Source of the DNA: JBJENW01 sp051880395
GTDB lineage: Bacteria; Bacillota; Clostridia; Lachnospirales; Lachnospiraceae
Direction: 5' to 3'
Length of the DNA stretch: 34,639 nt
Assembly (NCBI GenBank): GCA_051880395.1
Contig: JBJENW010000366.1
Coordinates: 1-34,639, forward strand
Shown: positions 23,564 to 30,588 of the stretch, in pieces
Layout of the letters: every line of letters starts with the position of its first letter
How positions within the stretch are numbered: position 1 is the stretch's first letter
Notes under the pieces: generated by a model
Told to the model about the DNA's origin: nothing
Databases searched by the model: none
The model's input: the letters and a program-made list of their open reading frames with translations, nothing else
Position numbers and translations under genes: made by a program

Positions 23564-25285
23564 ATGGATATCACAGGAAGAAAATTATTTGTAAAAGCGT
23601 TAATGGAGGAAGGTGTGGATACGATCTTTGCCTATCCGGGTGGGACCGTGACGGACCTGTTTGATGAGTTGTACAAACAGAATTCCATTCGCGTGGTATT
23701 GCCGCGTCATGAACAGGCACTGATTCATGAGGCAGAAGGATACGCGCGTGCGACCGGAAAAACAGCGGTCTGCCTTGTGACAAGCGGTCCGGGAGCGACA
23801 AATACGATCACGGGTCTGGCGGATGCCTATTATGATAATACGCCGTTGGTCTGTTTTACCGGGCAGGTTCCATTAAATTTGATCGGAAATGATGCATTTC
23901 AGGAAGTGGACATCGTGGGAATGACACGAAGCATTACAAAATACGGGGTAACTGTGCGGGAGCGAAGTGAGCTTGGGAAAACGATTAAAATGGCATTTCA
24001 TATCGCGAGTACTGGAAAACCAGGACCGGTGCTCATCGATCTGCCGAAGGATATTCAGACCGCAGTGGGAGATGCAGAGTATCCGTCAAAGGTACAGATC
24101 CGAGGTTATAAGCCGAATACTTCCGTACATATCGGACAGTTGAAAAAAGCGTATAAATTAGTAAAGGCAGCAAAGAAACCGTTGATCTTAGCGGGCGGTG
24201 GAGTACAGATCGCAGGGGCAGAGAAATTGCTGCAGAAATTTGTTGAGACCACACAGATTCCAGTGGTAACGACGATCATGGGAAAAGGCTCGCTGCCAGA
24301 TGATCATCCTCTCTATATTGGAAACAGTGGAATGCATGGGCGATATGCCGCAAATATTGCGGTCAGCAACTGTGATGTGCTGCTCTCGATCGGAACAAGG
24401 TTTAATGACCGCATCACCGGAGATCTGAACGAATTTGCACCGCACGCGAAAATTATTCATATTGATGTCGATACGGCATCTATTTCCAGAAATGTTGTGG
24501 TAGATGTTCCAATCGTGGCAGATGCAAAGCTGGCGTTAGAACGTCTGGTGGACTGGGCGGAACCGCAGGAGACGAGCGAATGGGTAGCACAAATTCGTGA
24601 GTGGAATGAACAGAATCCGTTGGAAATGCGCCGTGACAAAGGAGTGACTCCACAGATGATCATGGAAGGAATCAATGACGTATTTGACGAGGGATATTTT
24701 GTTACGGATGTCGGACAGCATCAGATGTGGGCGACGCAGTATCTGAAATTAAACCGACAGAAAAAATTGATCACATCCGGGGGATTGGGAACCATGGGAT
24801 TTGGATTTCCGGCAGCGATCGGAGCGAAACTGGCGTGTCCGGATAAACCGGTGGTCTGCATTACCGGAGATGGCGGTTTTCAGATGAATATGCAGGAGAT
24901 GGCGACGGCGATGACGATGGAAGTGCCTGTGATCATCTGCCTGCTGAACAATCACTACCTCGGCATGGTGCGGCAGATGCAGCAGTTGTTCTACGGAAAA
25001 CGGTATGCTGCGACCTGTCTGAGAAAGCATCCGTCCTGTCCGGCGGATTGTAAGGGACCAAGCGACGCCTGCCCAAAATATGAGCCGGATTTTGTAAAGC
25101 TGATGGAAAGTTATGATGCCGTCGGCATGCGTGTAACAAAAGCTGAGGAGATTCTTCCTGCATTACAGAAGGCAAAAGAGCAGACGAAGTGTCCGACGTT
25201 GATCGAGTTTGAAATTGCATCCGATGAGTTGGTACTTCCGATGGTAAAAGGCGGAAATCCGATGAGCGAAATGATTCTGAAATAG
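23564..25285 (+). CDS. ilvB: Acetolactate synthase large (catalytic) subunit
   Basis: This ThDP-dependent enzyme makes acetolactate or acetohydroxybutyrate, the first common step of valine, leucine and isoleucine synthesis. The 573-aa protein has the three expected domains. The N-terminal one contains FAYPGGTV and catalytic Glu50 in RHEQAL, the central FAD-binding one runs at about 190-345, and the C-terminal ThDP domain contains CITGDGGFQMNMQEM and LLNNHYLGMVRQ. An odd feature is a Cys-rich insert at about residues 484-508 (TCLRKHPSC, PADCKGPSDACPKYEP) between the YGKRY and DFVKL segments; four cysteines could bind a metal. No leader attenuator or T-box precedes it. ilvN follows 14 bases on. 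Confidence 0.95.
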   Translation: MDITGRKLFVKALMEEGVDTIFAYPGGTVTDLFDELYKQNSIRVVLPRHEQALIHEAEGYARATGKTAVCLVTSGPGATNTITGLADAYYDNTPLVCFTGQVPLNLIGNDAFQEVDIVGMTRSITKYGVTVRERSELGKTIKMAFHIASTGKPGPVLIDLPKDIQTAVGDAEYPSKVQIRGYKPNTSVHIGQLKKAYKLVKAAKKPLILAGGGVQIAGAEKLLQKFVETTQIPVVTTIMGKGSLPDDHPLYIGNSGMHGRYAANIAVSNCDVLLSIGTRFNDRITGDLNEFAPHAKIIHIDVDTASISRNVVVDVPIVADAKLALERLVDWAEPQETSEWVAQIREWNEQNPLEMRRDKGVTPQMIMEGINDVFDEGYFVTDVGQHQMWATQYLKLNRQKKLITSGGLGTMGFGFPAAIGAKLACPDKPVVCITGDGGFQMNMQEMATAMTMEVPVIICLLNNHYLGMVRQMQQLFYGKRYAATCLRKHPSCPADCKGPSDACPKYEPDFVKLMESYDAVGMRVTKAEEILPALQKAKEQTKCPTLIEFEIASDELVLPMVKGGNPMSEMILK

Positions 25286-25299
25286 GAGGGGAATGGACG

Positions 25300-25797
25300 A
25301 TGAAAAAAAGATGGATCGCATTGTATGTAGAAAACCAGGTAGGTGTTCTGGCAAAGGTTTCCGGTCTGTTCTCCGGAAAATCCTATAACTTGCAGAGTCT
25401 GACGGTCGGTACAACGGAGGATGAGACGATCTCACGCATGACGATCAGCGTTGTGAGCGATGATATTACGTTCGAACAGATCAAAAAACAGTTGAATCGT
25501 ATGGTAGAGGTCATTAAGGTCATTGATCTGACTGATGTACCGATTCATATGAAAGAGATTCTGTTTGTAAAAGTAAAAAACTGTACAGCAGAAGAAAAGG
25601 CAGAAGTGTTTCAGATCGCACAGGTGTTCCATGTGGAAGTGGCAGATATCGGAACAGACAGCGTGATGTTAGAGTGTAAGCTGACAGAACGACGAAATAA
25701 TGAATTGATCGCACTTTTAAAGAAAAATTATAAAACGATCGAAGTGGTGCGTGGAGGAGCAGTTGCCGTTGAGGCAATCAGCACTTCCTGCAGATAA
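25300..25797 (+). CDS. ilvN: Acetolactate synthase small (regulatory) subunit
   Basis: It binds the large subunit, raises its activity and confers feedback inhibition by branched-chain amino acids. The 165-aa length is that of the long IlvH/IlvN type. The N-terminal ACT domain (about 4-78) shows ALYVENQVGVLAKVSGLFSGKSYNLQSLTVG, in which the Gly and Asn residues line the valine site. A C-terminal half (ACT-like, ALS_ss_C type) follows. The start has AGGAGGGGAATGGACG upstream. It ends the operon, and a strong hairpin terminator follows 6 bases later. Confidence 0.95.
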   Translation: MKKRWIALYVENQVGVLAKVSGLFSGKSYNLQSLTVGTTEDETISRMTISVVSDDITFEQIKKQLNRMVEVIKVIDLTDVPIHMKEILFVKVKNCTAEEKAEVFQIAQVFHVEVADIGTDSVMLECKLTERRNNELIALLKKNYKTIEVVRGGAVAVEAISTSCR

Positions 25798-25803
25798 AAC
25801 GAG

Positions 25804-25842
25804 AAAAACTCCGCTGCAAAATGAATTGCAGCGGAGTTTTTT
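25804..25842. terminator. Bidirectional terminator after ilvN
   Basis: AAAAACTCCGCTGCAA (25804-25819), loop AATGAA and TTGCAGCGGAGTTTTTT (25826-25842) form a perfect 16-bp stem ending in a T run. The A run on the left makes it work for the convergent flavin reductase gene too, whose stop lies at its right edge. Confidence 0.93.
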
Positions 25843-26347
25843 AACGGGCTAAAACCTGAATGATCTCTCCGACATACATGGTGTGCATATTGTTGTCGGC
25901 GTACCATTTTGGCATAATCTTTTTATTAATGAAGCTTTCTTCTGTCAAACGTGTCGCAGACATTTTTTCACATACCATGACAAGATCGCTCTCGTCAATG
26001 TATGGAATCCCGCGGAAATAATCCAGTGTCAGACCAGAGTTTGCAATCTTATCCTCGTCTCTGCCGGATGTACTTCCGAGATAGCTCAGTACATCGTGCT
26101 GGCTCTCGTTCATGAATGAGAGAGTGAAAAAATCATTTTTATCTAAAAATTCTTTGGTGTAACGAGTGTCACGGACGAAGGTGAAAACAACATTTTTTCC
26201 CCAAAGGACACCGACACCGCCCCAGGATGCTGTCATGGTGTTGGCCTTTTGTTTGTCGCCGCAAGTCAGTAAAAACCAATCTTTTCCGATTCGGGTAAAT
26301 GGATTAAAATCCAATTCTTCAAATGGAAACGGCTGAAAGCTATGCAT
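25841..26347 (-). CDS. Flavin reductase-like (FMN-binding split-barrel) protein
   Basis: This 168-aa protein belongs to the flavin reductase / DIM6-NTAB family, which binds FMN and reduces flavins or acts as a small flavoprotein. ERIGKDWFLLTCGD-like sequence near residue 20, KANTMTASWGGVGVLWGKNVVFTFVR (about 34-59) and FFTLSFMN form the split-barrel flavin site. I chose the ATG at 26347 because AGGAGG lies 9 bases upstream on the minus strand; a longer frame adds residues unlike the family. It is divergent from a small membrane-protein gene, and the 191 bases between them hold repeated operator-like motifs. Confidence 0.88.
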   Translation of the reverse strand: MHSFQPFPFEELDFNPFTRIGKDWFLLTCGDKQKANTMTASWGGVGVLWGKNVVFTFVRDTRYTKEFLDKNDFFTLSFMNESQHDVLSYLGSTSGRDEDKIANSGLTLDYFRGIPYIDESDLVMVCEKMSATRLTEESFINKKIMPKWYADNNMHTMYVGEIIQVLAR

Positions 26348-26399
26348 AACCAAAATCCTCCTTTTTATCAAGTTTATGTATATTTTATCATAAATAGAA

Positions 26400-26466
26400 G
26401 AAATCGAAAAGTGAGAAATCGAAAACATTTAGAAAATCTTAAGAAAATCGTAATCAGGTCTTAAGA
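26400..26466. promoter_or_regulatory. Operator-like array between divergent genes
   Basis: The palindrome TCTTAAGA occurs at 26437-26444 and 26459-26466, 22 bp apart (two helical turns, same face). GAAATCGAAAA occurs at 26400-26410 and again at 26415-26425. The second TCTTAAGA covers the position where a -35 box would be for TATACT at 26487-26492, which itself has no good -35. This is the arrangement expected for an activator such as an OmpR-type response regulator; the regulator is unknown. Confidence 0.5.
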
Positions 26467-26486
26467 TAAAAAAATCGGTTCTGTGT

Positions 26487-26492
26487 TATACT
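26487..26492 (+). promoter_or_regulatory. Candidate -10 box of the small membrane-protein gene
   Basis: TATACT lies 46 bases before the start codon at 26539. No recognisable -35 is at the right distance, which instead is occupied by the TCTTAAGA palindrome. Confidence 0.4.
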
Positions 26493-26538
26493 ATTTGAGA
26501 AAACCAGAAATCAAGAACAAAGAAAGGAAAAGTGCCCT

Positions 26539-26721
26539 ATGTACAATCAGGATGAGTACAAACATCTGAACAAGACCAATCACATCGGCAACAAACTTTT
26601 TATCGCAGCCATGATCGCAGCAGTCTGTATTGTTGGAATCGGCTGTCTTGGAAAAGTAAAAGAGGACAGCAGACAGATCACACTTAGCAGCGAATCAGTC
26701 AACAGTACATTAGACGCTTAG
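26539..26721 (+). CDS. Small single-pass membrane protein of unknown function (60 aa)
   Basis: I do not recognise a family. The ATG follows AGAAAGGAAAAG at good spacing. The polar N-terminus (MYNQDEYKHLNKTNHIGNK) is followed by one membrane segment, LFIAAMIAAVCIVGIGCLG (about residues 20-38), and a short polar tail (KVKEDSRQITLSSESVNSTL) with little hydrophobicity. Topology is probably N-inside. The membrane segment with GxG-CLG spacing could pack against another helix, but no partner is evident. The elaborate upstream operator suggests regulated, perhaps envelope-stress-linked expression. Confidence 0.65.
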   Translation: MYNQDEYKHLNKTNHIGNKLFIAAMIAAVCIVGIGCLGKVKEDSRQITLSSESVNSTLDA

Positions 26722-26728
26722 GATACAG

Positions 26729-26758
26729 ACACATTTTTTTCTGTTTTTGCATAGAATA
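26729..26758 (+). promoter_or_regulatory. Possible sigma-K-like promoter of the SpoIID-like gene
   Basis: CATAGAATA (26750-26758) matches the -10 pattern CATAnnnTA known for mother-cell sigma-K, with AC at 26731-26732 at 17 bases. The -35 pattern is very short, so chance agreement is easy. A weak hairpin ACAGA/TCTGT followed by five T (26725-26748) in the same stretch may end the preceding small gene. Confidence 0.3.
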
Positions 26759-26784
26759 GAAAGACGGAAAAAAGGATGCAGCGC

Positions 26785-28047
26785 ATGAATACGATCAAAG
26801 CAATGCAACAGGATCACATCGACAAAGGTAAACTCAGAATCCGGATTACATCTGCGATCGGATATCTTCCGGTTGCAGATGCATCCATACGCATTTCATT
26901 GACAGGTGGAAGCGGACAAATCTTAGAAGAAGTTAAAACAAATTCATCCGGACAGACCGAAGAAATCATTTTAGATACCCCACCCTTGGAATATAGTTTA
27001 ACACCGCAGGAAAACCAGCCTTATGCGGAATACACGCTGCAGGTACAGGCAGAAGGATACCAGCCGAGAGAAGTTGCAGGAACGGAGATTCTCTCAGGAG
27101 AGACGGCTTTGCAGGACATTGAATTGGAGCCGGTAGAAATGCCGCCGGAGCGGGAAGAGGATATCGTGATTGGTCCGCATACATTATTTGGGGATTACCC
27201 GCCTAAAATTGCGGAGGCGGAGATCAAACCGTTAGAGGGGCGTGGAGAGATTGTCTTGAGCCGTGTGGTGGTGCCTGAGTATGTGATCGTTCATGATGGG
27301 GTGCCAACGGATAGCACAGCAAATGATTATTATGTACGTTACAGTGATTACATCAAAAATGTGGCATCCAGTGAGATCTATGCGACCTGGCCGGAGAGCA
27401 CGATTCAAGCAAACGTGCTTGCCATCATGTCGTTTACATTAAATCGCGTCTATACAGAGTGGTATCGTGGGAAAGGGTATGATTTTACGATCACATCTTC
27501 GACTGCATTTGATCACAAGTGGATTTATGGGCGGAATATTTTTCGGAGTATTTCGGATGTGGTGGATGATCTGTTTGCGAATTATCTGTCGCGTCCGAAC
27601 GTGACACAGCCGATCTTGACGCAGTACTGCGACGGGAAACGGGTCACTTGCCCAAACTGGATGAGTCAGTGGGGAAGCAAATATCTTGGCGATCAGGATT
27701 ATACAGCCAGTGAGATCCTACGCTATTATTATGGCAGCAGTATTTATATTAATGAGGCAGATGAAATCGCGGGTATTCCGGCGTCCTGGCCGGGAGAAGA
27801 TCTGACGCTCGGCTCCACCGGACCGAAGGTGCGCCAGATGCAGGAGCAGCTAAACGCGATCGCAAATGCCTATCCGGAGATCAAAAAAGTGACGGCCGAC
27901 GGCATCTACGGACCGCGCACCGAGCAGGCCGTTAGGACGTTTCAACGCCTGTTTGACCTTCCTGTGACCGGAGAAGTGGATTACCCGACCTGGTATAAAA
28001 TCTCCCAAATCTACGTAGGCGTGACACGCATCGCAGAACCATACTAA
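26785..28047 (+). CDS. SpoIID-like / peptidoglycan-binding domain protein, probably spore-related
   Basis: The 420-aa protein has three parts. An N-terminal beta-sandwich-like region (about 15-115) has ITSAIGYLPVADASIRISLTG and looks like a carboxypeptidase-regulatory/Ig fold. The middle region (about 165-330), with NVASSEIYATWPESTIQANV, resembles the SpoIID amidase/transglycosylase module and contains an unusual Cys pair (YCDGKRVTCPNW). The C-terminal peptidoglycan-binding domain type 1 (about 338-408) has GSTGPKVRQMQEQL and ADGIYGPRTEQAVRTFQ. No signal peptide or membrane segment is visible, which is odd for a wall-acting protein and could mean delivery inside the spore or mother cell. The ATG at 26785 is favoured by spacing from AAAAGG; an ATG at 26776 is possible. 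Confidence 0.75.
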   Translation: MNTIKAMQQDHIDKGKLRIRITSAIGYLPVADASIRISLTGGSGQILEEVKTNSSGQTEEIILDTPPLEYSLTPQENQPYAEYTLQVQAEGYQPREVAGTEILSGETALQDIELEPVEMPPEREEDIVIGPHTLFGDYPPKIAEAEIKPLEGRGEIVLSRVVVPEYVIVHDGVPTDSTANDYYVRYSDYIKNVASSEIYATWPESTIQANVLAIMSFTLNRVYTEWYRGKGYDFTITSSTAFDHKWIYGRNIFRSISDVVDDLFANYLSRPNVTQPILTQYCDGKRVTCPNWMSQWGSKYLGDQDYTASEILRYYYGSSIYINEADEIAGIPASWPGEDLTLGSTGPKVRQMQEQLNAIANAYPEIKKVTADGIYGPRTEQAVRTFQRLFDLPVTGEVDYPTWYKISQIYVGVTRIAEPY

Positions 28048-28066
28048 AAGATCAGGTTCTGGAGTC

Positions 28067-28117
28067 TTACACGGACATTTCCTTTATTCGGTGGGTTCGT
28101 ATAGGGCTCCCCCCTAA
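28067..28117 (+). repeat. Fragmentary copy of the long-hairpin element (base only)
   Basis: TTACACGGACATTTCC followed by TTTATTCGGTGGG aligns with the left ends of the elements at 30589 and 34371 (pattern TAYRCGGACRTTTCC-N3-ATWCGGYKGG). It begins 20 bases after the preceding stop codon, in the same orientation. No right arm is present. A short hairpin (TAGGG-CTCCC-CCCTA, 28102-28116) follows instead, so it looks like a truncated or minimal copy. Confidence 0.45.
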
Positions 28118-28133
28118 CAAGAATTGTTTTTTA

Positions 28134-28162
28134 GAATAAAAAATTTTTTTTCATTCATACTA
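28134..28162 (+). promoter_or_regulatory. Candidate sigma-G (forespore) promoter of the coat protein gene
   Basis: GAATA (28134-28138), a 17-base spacer and CATACTA (28156-28162) match the known forespore sigma-G consensus (GMATR-N17-18-CATNMTA) in every defined position. The gene 36 bases downstream is of a spore-coat-like family, which supports the match. Confidence 0.6.
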
Positions 28163-28197
28163 TGAGAGAAGTCTAAAAACAGAAAGGGGAATAGAAC

Positions 28198-28656
28198 ATG
28201 GTTTTAAATCAGAAAGAAATGGAAGCAATCAAAGATTTACAGACACAGGAGCAGTCCTGCGTGGAAAAATATCATCGATATGGATGTGAGGCAAAGGATC
28301 CGATTTTGAAAGACTTGTTTTCACAGATAGAAAAAGAAGAAAAAGAGCATTTGGATTCTTTGACCAGTGTGTTGCAGGGCAATGTACCGCAGGCGGACTG
28401 CAATGATTCGGATGGTGCGAACTATCAGCCAAAGGCAACGTATTCGATGTTAGGGGATACGGAAGATAAAAAGAATGATAATTTCCTTGTAACGGATTGT
28501 ATCGGTACAGAAAAACTGGTATCTTCAGAGTACAACTCAAATGTCTTTCGCTTCGGAGATGCGAATGTAAGAAAACTTTTAGCGGATATACAGATTGAAG
28601 AACAGAATCATGCGGAAATGTTGTACAAGTATAAAACCGTAAACGGAATGGCATAG
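28198..28656 (+). CDS. Ferritin-like spore coat protein (CotF-like)
   Basis: This 152-aa helical protein has two blocks typical of ferritin-like coat proteins. LQTQEQSCVEKYHRYGCEAKDPILKDLF with EKEEKEHLDSLTS forms the first helix pair, and NFLVTDCIGTEKLVSSEYN through IQIEEQNHAEMLYKYK the second. ExxH-type motifs (EKEH, EEQNH) recall rubrerythrin/ferritin metal sites, although coat relatives are not all metal-binding. The start follows AAAGGGGAATAGAAC. The forespore-type promoter upstream suggests expression during sporulation. It is followed by a long A/T-rich hairpin. Confidence 0.75.
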   Translation: MVLNQKEMEAIKDLQTQEQSCVEKYHRYGCEAKDPILKDLFSQIEKEEKEHLDSLTSVLQGNVPQADCNDSDGANYQPKATYSMLGDTEDKKNDNFLVTDCIGTEKLVSSEYNSNVFRFGDANVRKLLADIQIEEQNHAEMLYKYKTVNGMA

Positions 28657-28670
28657 AAAAGAATGTGTAA

Positions 28671-28706
28671 TCTGAATGGGATTTTTATTTATAAATCCCA
28701 TTCAGA
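28671..28706 (+). terminator. Strong 14-bp hairpin after the coat protein gene
   Basis: TCTGAATGGGATTT (28671-28684) and AAATCCCATTCAGA (28693-28706) are perfectly complementary around an 8-base loop. There is no T run after it, so it is not a classical intrinsic terminator; it may stabilise the 3' end or act with another factor. It lies 15 bases past the stop codon. Confidence 0.5.
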
Positions 28707-28739
28707 ATGATAAGAAATTGTTAAAAAAGACTAAAAATA

Positions 28740-28768
28740 TTGAAAGAATAGGCAGAACATAGTATAAT
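28740..28768 (+). promoter_or_regulatory. Sigma-A promoter of the second chemoreceptor
   Basis: TTGAAA (28740-28745), a 17-base spacer and TATAAT (28763-28768) give a near-consensus promoter. The leader to the start codon at 28889 would be about 115 bases, unusually long for this window, and contains a short open frame (28840-28896). Confidence 0.75.
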
Positions 28769-28839
28769 TTAAACAACAAGAACAAAAGTATGGTTTTGTC
28801 AAAAAAAGAAGGGGGATACGAAAAAAGAGAGACGTTACG

Positions 28840-28896
28840 ATGAGAATGGGGATAACAGAAATTATGAAGGAAATTGAGGGCGAAAGATATGGGTAA
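28840..28896 (+). CDS. Possible 18-residue upstream open frame in the chemoreceptor leader
   Basis: ATG at 28840 opens a frame reading MRMGITEIMKEIEGERYG, ending at TAA 28894-28896 and overlapping the chemoreceptor start at 28889 by 8 bases. No good ribosome site precedes it (GGGGG at 28811-28815 is far away), so it may not be translated. If it is, it would couple translation to the receptor. Confidence 0.2.
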   Translation: MRMGITEIMKEIEGERYG

Positions 28897-30580
28897 AACG
28901 AGGAAAAAAGTAGGATTACATTCCATTGCGATGCGAATCATGGTATTAACAATTTGTGTGATTTTAGTTACGATGATCGGATGTGTGATCAATGCAAATT
29001 TAAAAGCACGCACAATTGTGGAAAAAACGAATGAAGATTACATATTAAGTCTTGCAGAGCAAGCGGCTTTGATGCTTGATGAACTGCCAAAAGAATTTGA
29101 GACGCAGGAAGAGTATGCAGATGTACTGGAAGAAATGCAAATGAAAGGAGTCGATTCGGCATATATGTATTTAGTTTCGCAGGACGGTACGATGCTGTAT
29201 CATCCGACGGCGGAAAAAATAGGACAGCCGGTTGAAAACTCTGTGATCAAAGGGGTTGTCGAAGAGTTGGCATCAGGGAAAAAGCCGGAAAATAAAGTGG
29301 TAGATTATGCGTTTAATGGCGTTATAAAATATGCCGGATATGCGCTTACAGATCAAAATTTGATCGTGGTGATGTCTGCGGATAAGGATGAAATTGTGGC
29401 ACCAATCAATAATATGCTGGCGCAGATGATCGGAATTGGTGTACTTTTGGCAGGAATCTGTACGGTATTTGCGTATGTGGTCAGTCATTTTATCTGTAAG
29501 CCGATCAAGCAGATCACAGATATTGTTGGAAATACAGCAACACTGGATTTATCTCAAAGTGTCGGGAGTGAAAAGCTGCGTGAACGAAAAGATGAGACGG
29601 GACTTATGGCTGAAGAAGTGCATCAAATGCGGAAAAGTCTGCGCGGAATGGTGGGAAATATTGAAGATATCAGTGCACAGATCACAGAGTATATGAGTAC
29701 ACTGCAGGAAACAATCGGAGAAGTGGATCAGATGTGCTCAGATAATTCCGCGACGACACAACAACTGGCTGCCGGAATGGAAGAGACCGCAGCAAATACG
29801 GTCGACATCAATGATAATATGCAGGTGATCAAGCAGGGAGCAGAACGGATTTCGCAGTTGGCAGAGCAGGGAGCAGAATCTTCCAATGATGTTATGACGC
29901 GTGCTAAGAATTTAGGCAGGAAAACACAGCAGGCCAGTGATCGTACGGTGGAAATGTATCGGAATGTAAAAGAAAAATCGCAGGCGGCGATCGAGGGATC
30001 CAAAGCTGTGCAAAAAATCAACGAGCTGACAAATTCCATTATGGAAATTTCTTCCCAAACGAGCCTTTTGGCGTTGAATGCGAATATTGAAGCGGCAAGA
30101 GCCGGAGAGGCAGGAAAAGGCTTTGCGGTTGTTGCGACAGAAATCGGAAGTCTGGCAAATCAGACGGCAGAGACCATTGCTAATATTGAGAATATTGTAA
30201 AGAATGTCAATGAGGCTGTGGGAAATATGACAGAATGTATGGCCGATACGACACAATTTTTGGAACAAACGGTTCTTGGTGATTATAAAGAATTTCAAGA
30301 AGTCAGCGAGCAGTATCAGGAGGATGCGGATGTATTTCGCAACAGCATGACCGATGTGAAGTCTGCAGTCCTGTCGTTTTCTGATTTAGTGGAATCGGCA
30401 GCGAGAGCGTTAGATGGTATCAAGGATACGGTAAATGAAGCGTCCGAAGGTGTTACAGATATTGCAGAAAAGACAACCGATATGGTAGGAAAGACGAATC
30501 TGACACATGAAAAAGTAACACAGTGTCTGAAATGTGTGGACGATCTCCGCGAGATGGTGAACAAATTCACACTGAACTAA
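28889..30580 (+). CDS. Methyl-accepting chemotaxis protein with single-Cache-type sensor
   Basis: This 563-aa chemoreceptor has TM1 at about residues 14-36, then an extracytoplasmic sensor of about 140 residues with YMYLVSQDGTMLYHPTAEKIGQP and YAGYALTDQNLIVVMSADKDEI, typical of small Cache domains. TM2 is at about 175-203, then HAMP, then the signalling coiled coil with tip SSQTSLLALNANIEAARAGE and GKGFAVVATEIG (about 387-420). The ATG at 28889 is chosen because GAGGG is 8 bases upstream; the in-frame TTG at 28874 is less likely. The signalling half is closely similar to the receptor at 2445-4532 while the sensor differs. One of the long hairpin elements begins 8 bases after its stop codon. 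Confidence 0.95.
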   Translation: MGKTRKKVGLHSIAMRIMVLTICVILVTMIGCVINANLKARTIVEKTNEDYILSLAEQAALMLDELPKEFETQEEYADVLEEMQMKGVDSAYMYLVSQDGTMLYHPTAEKIGQPVENSVIKGVVEELASGKKPENKVVDYAFNGVIKYAGYALTDQNLIVVMSADKDEIVAPINNMLAQMIGIGVLLAGICTVFAYVVSHFICKPIKQITDIVGNTATLDLSQSVGSEKLRERKDETGLMAEEVHQMRKSLRGMVGNIEDISAQITEYMSTLQETIGEVDQMCSDNSATTQQLAAGMEETAANTVDINDNMQVIKQGAERISQLAEQGAESSNDVMTRAKNLGRKTQQASDRTVEMYRNVKEKSQAAIEGSKAVQKINELTNSIMEISSQTSLLALNANIEAARAGEAGKGFAVVATEIGSLANQTAETIANIENIVKNVNEAVGNMTECMADTTQFLEQTVLGDYKEFQEVSEQYQEDADVFRNSMTDVKSAVLSFSDLVESAARALDGIKDTVNEASEGVTDIAEKTTDMVGKTNLTHEKVTQCLKCVDDLREMVNKFTLN

Positions 30581-30588
30581 AAGTGTTA

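Noticed and set aside
28142..28150. Terminator T run for the SpoIID-like gene in TTTTTTTT near 28144
   Set aside because: The T run is not directly preceded by a stable hairpin and it falls inside the spacer of the candidate sigma-G promoter.
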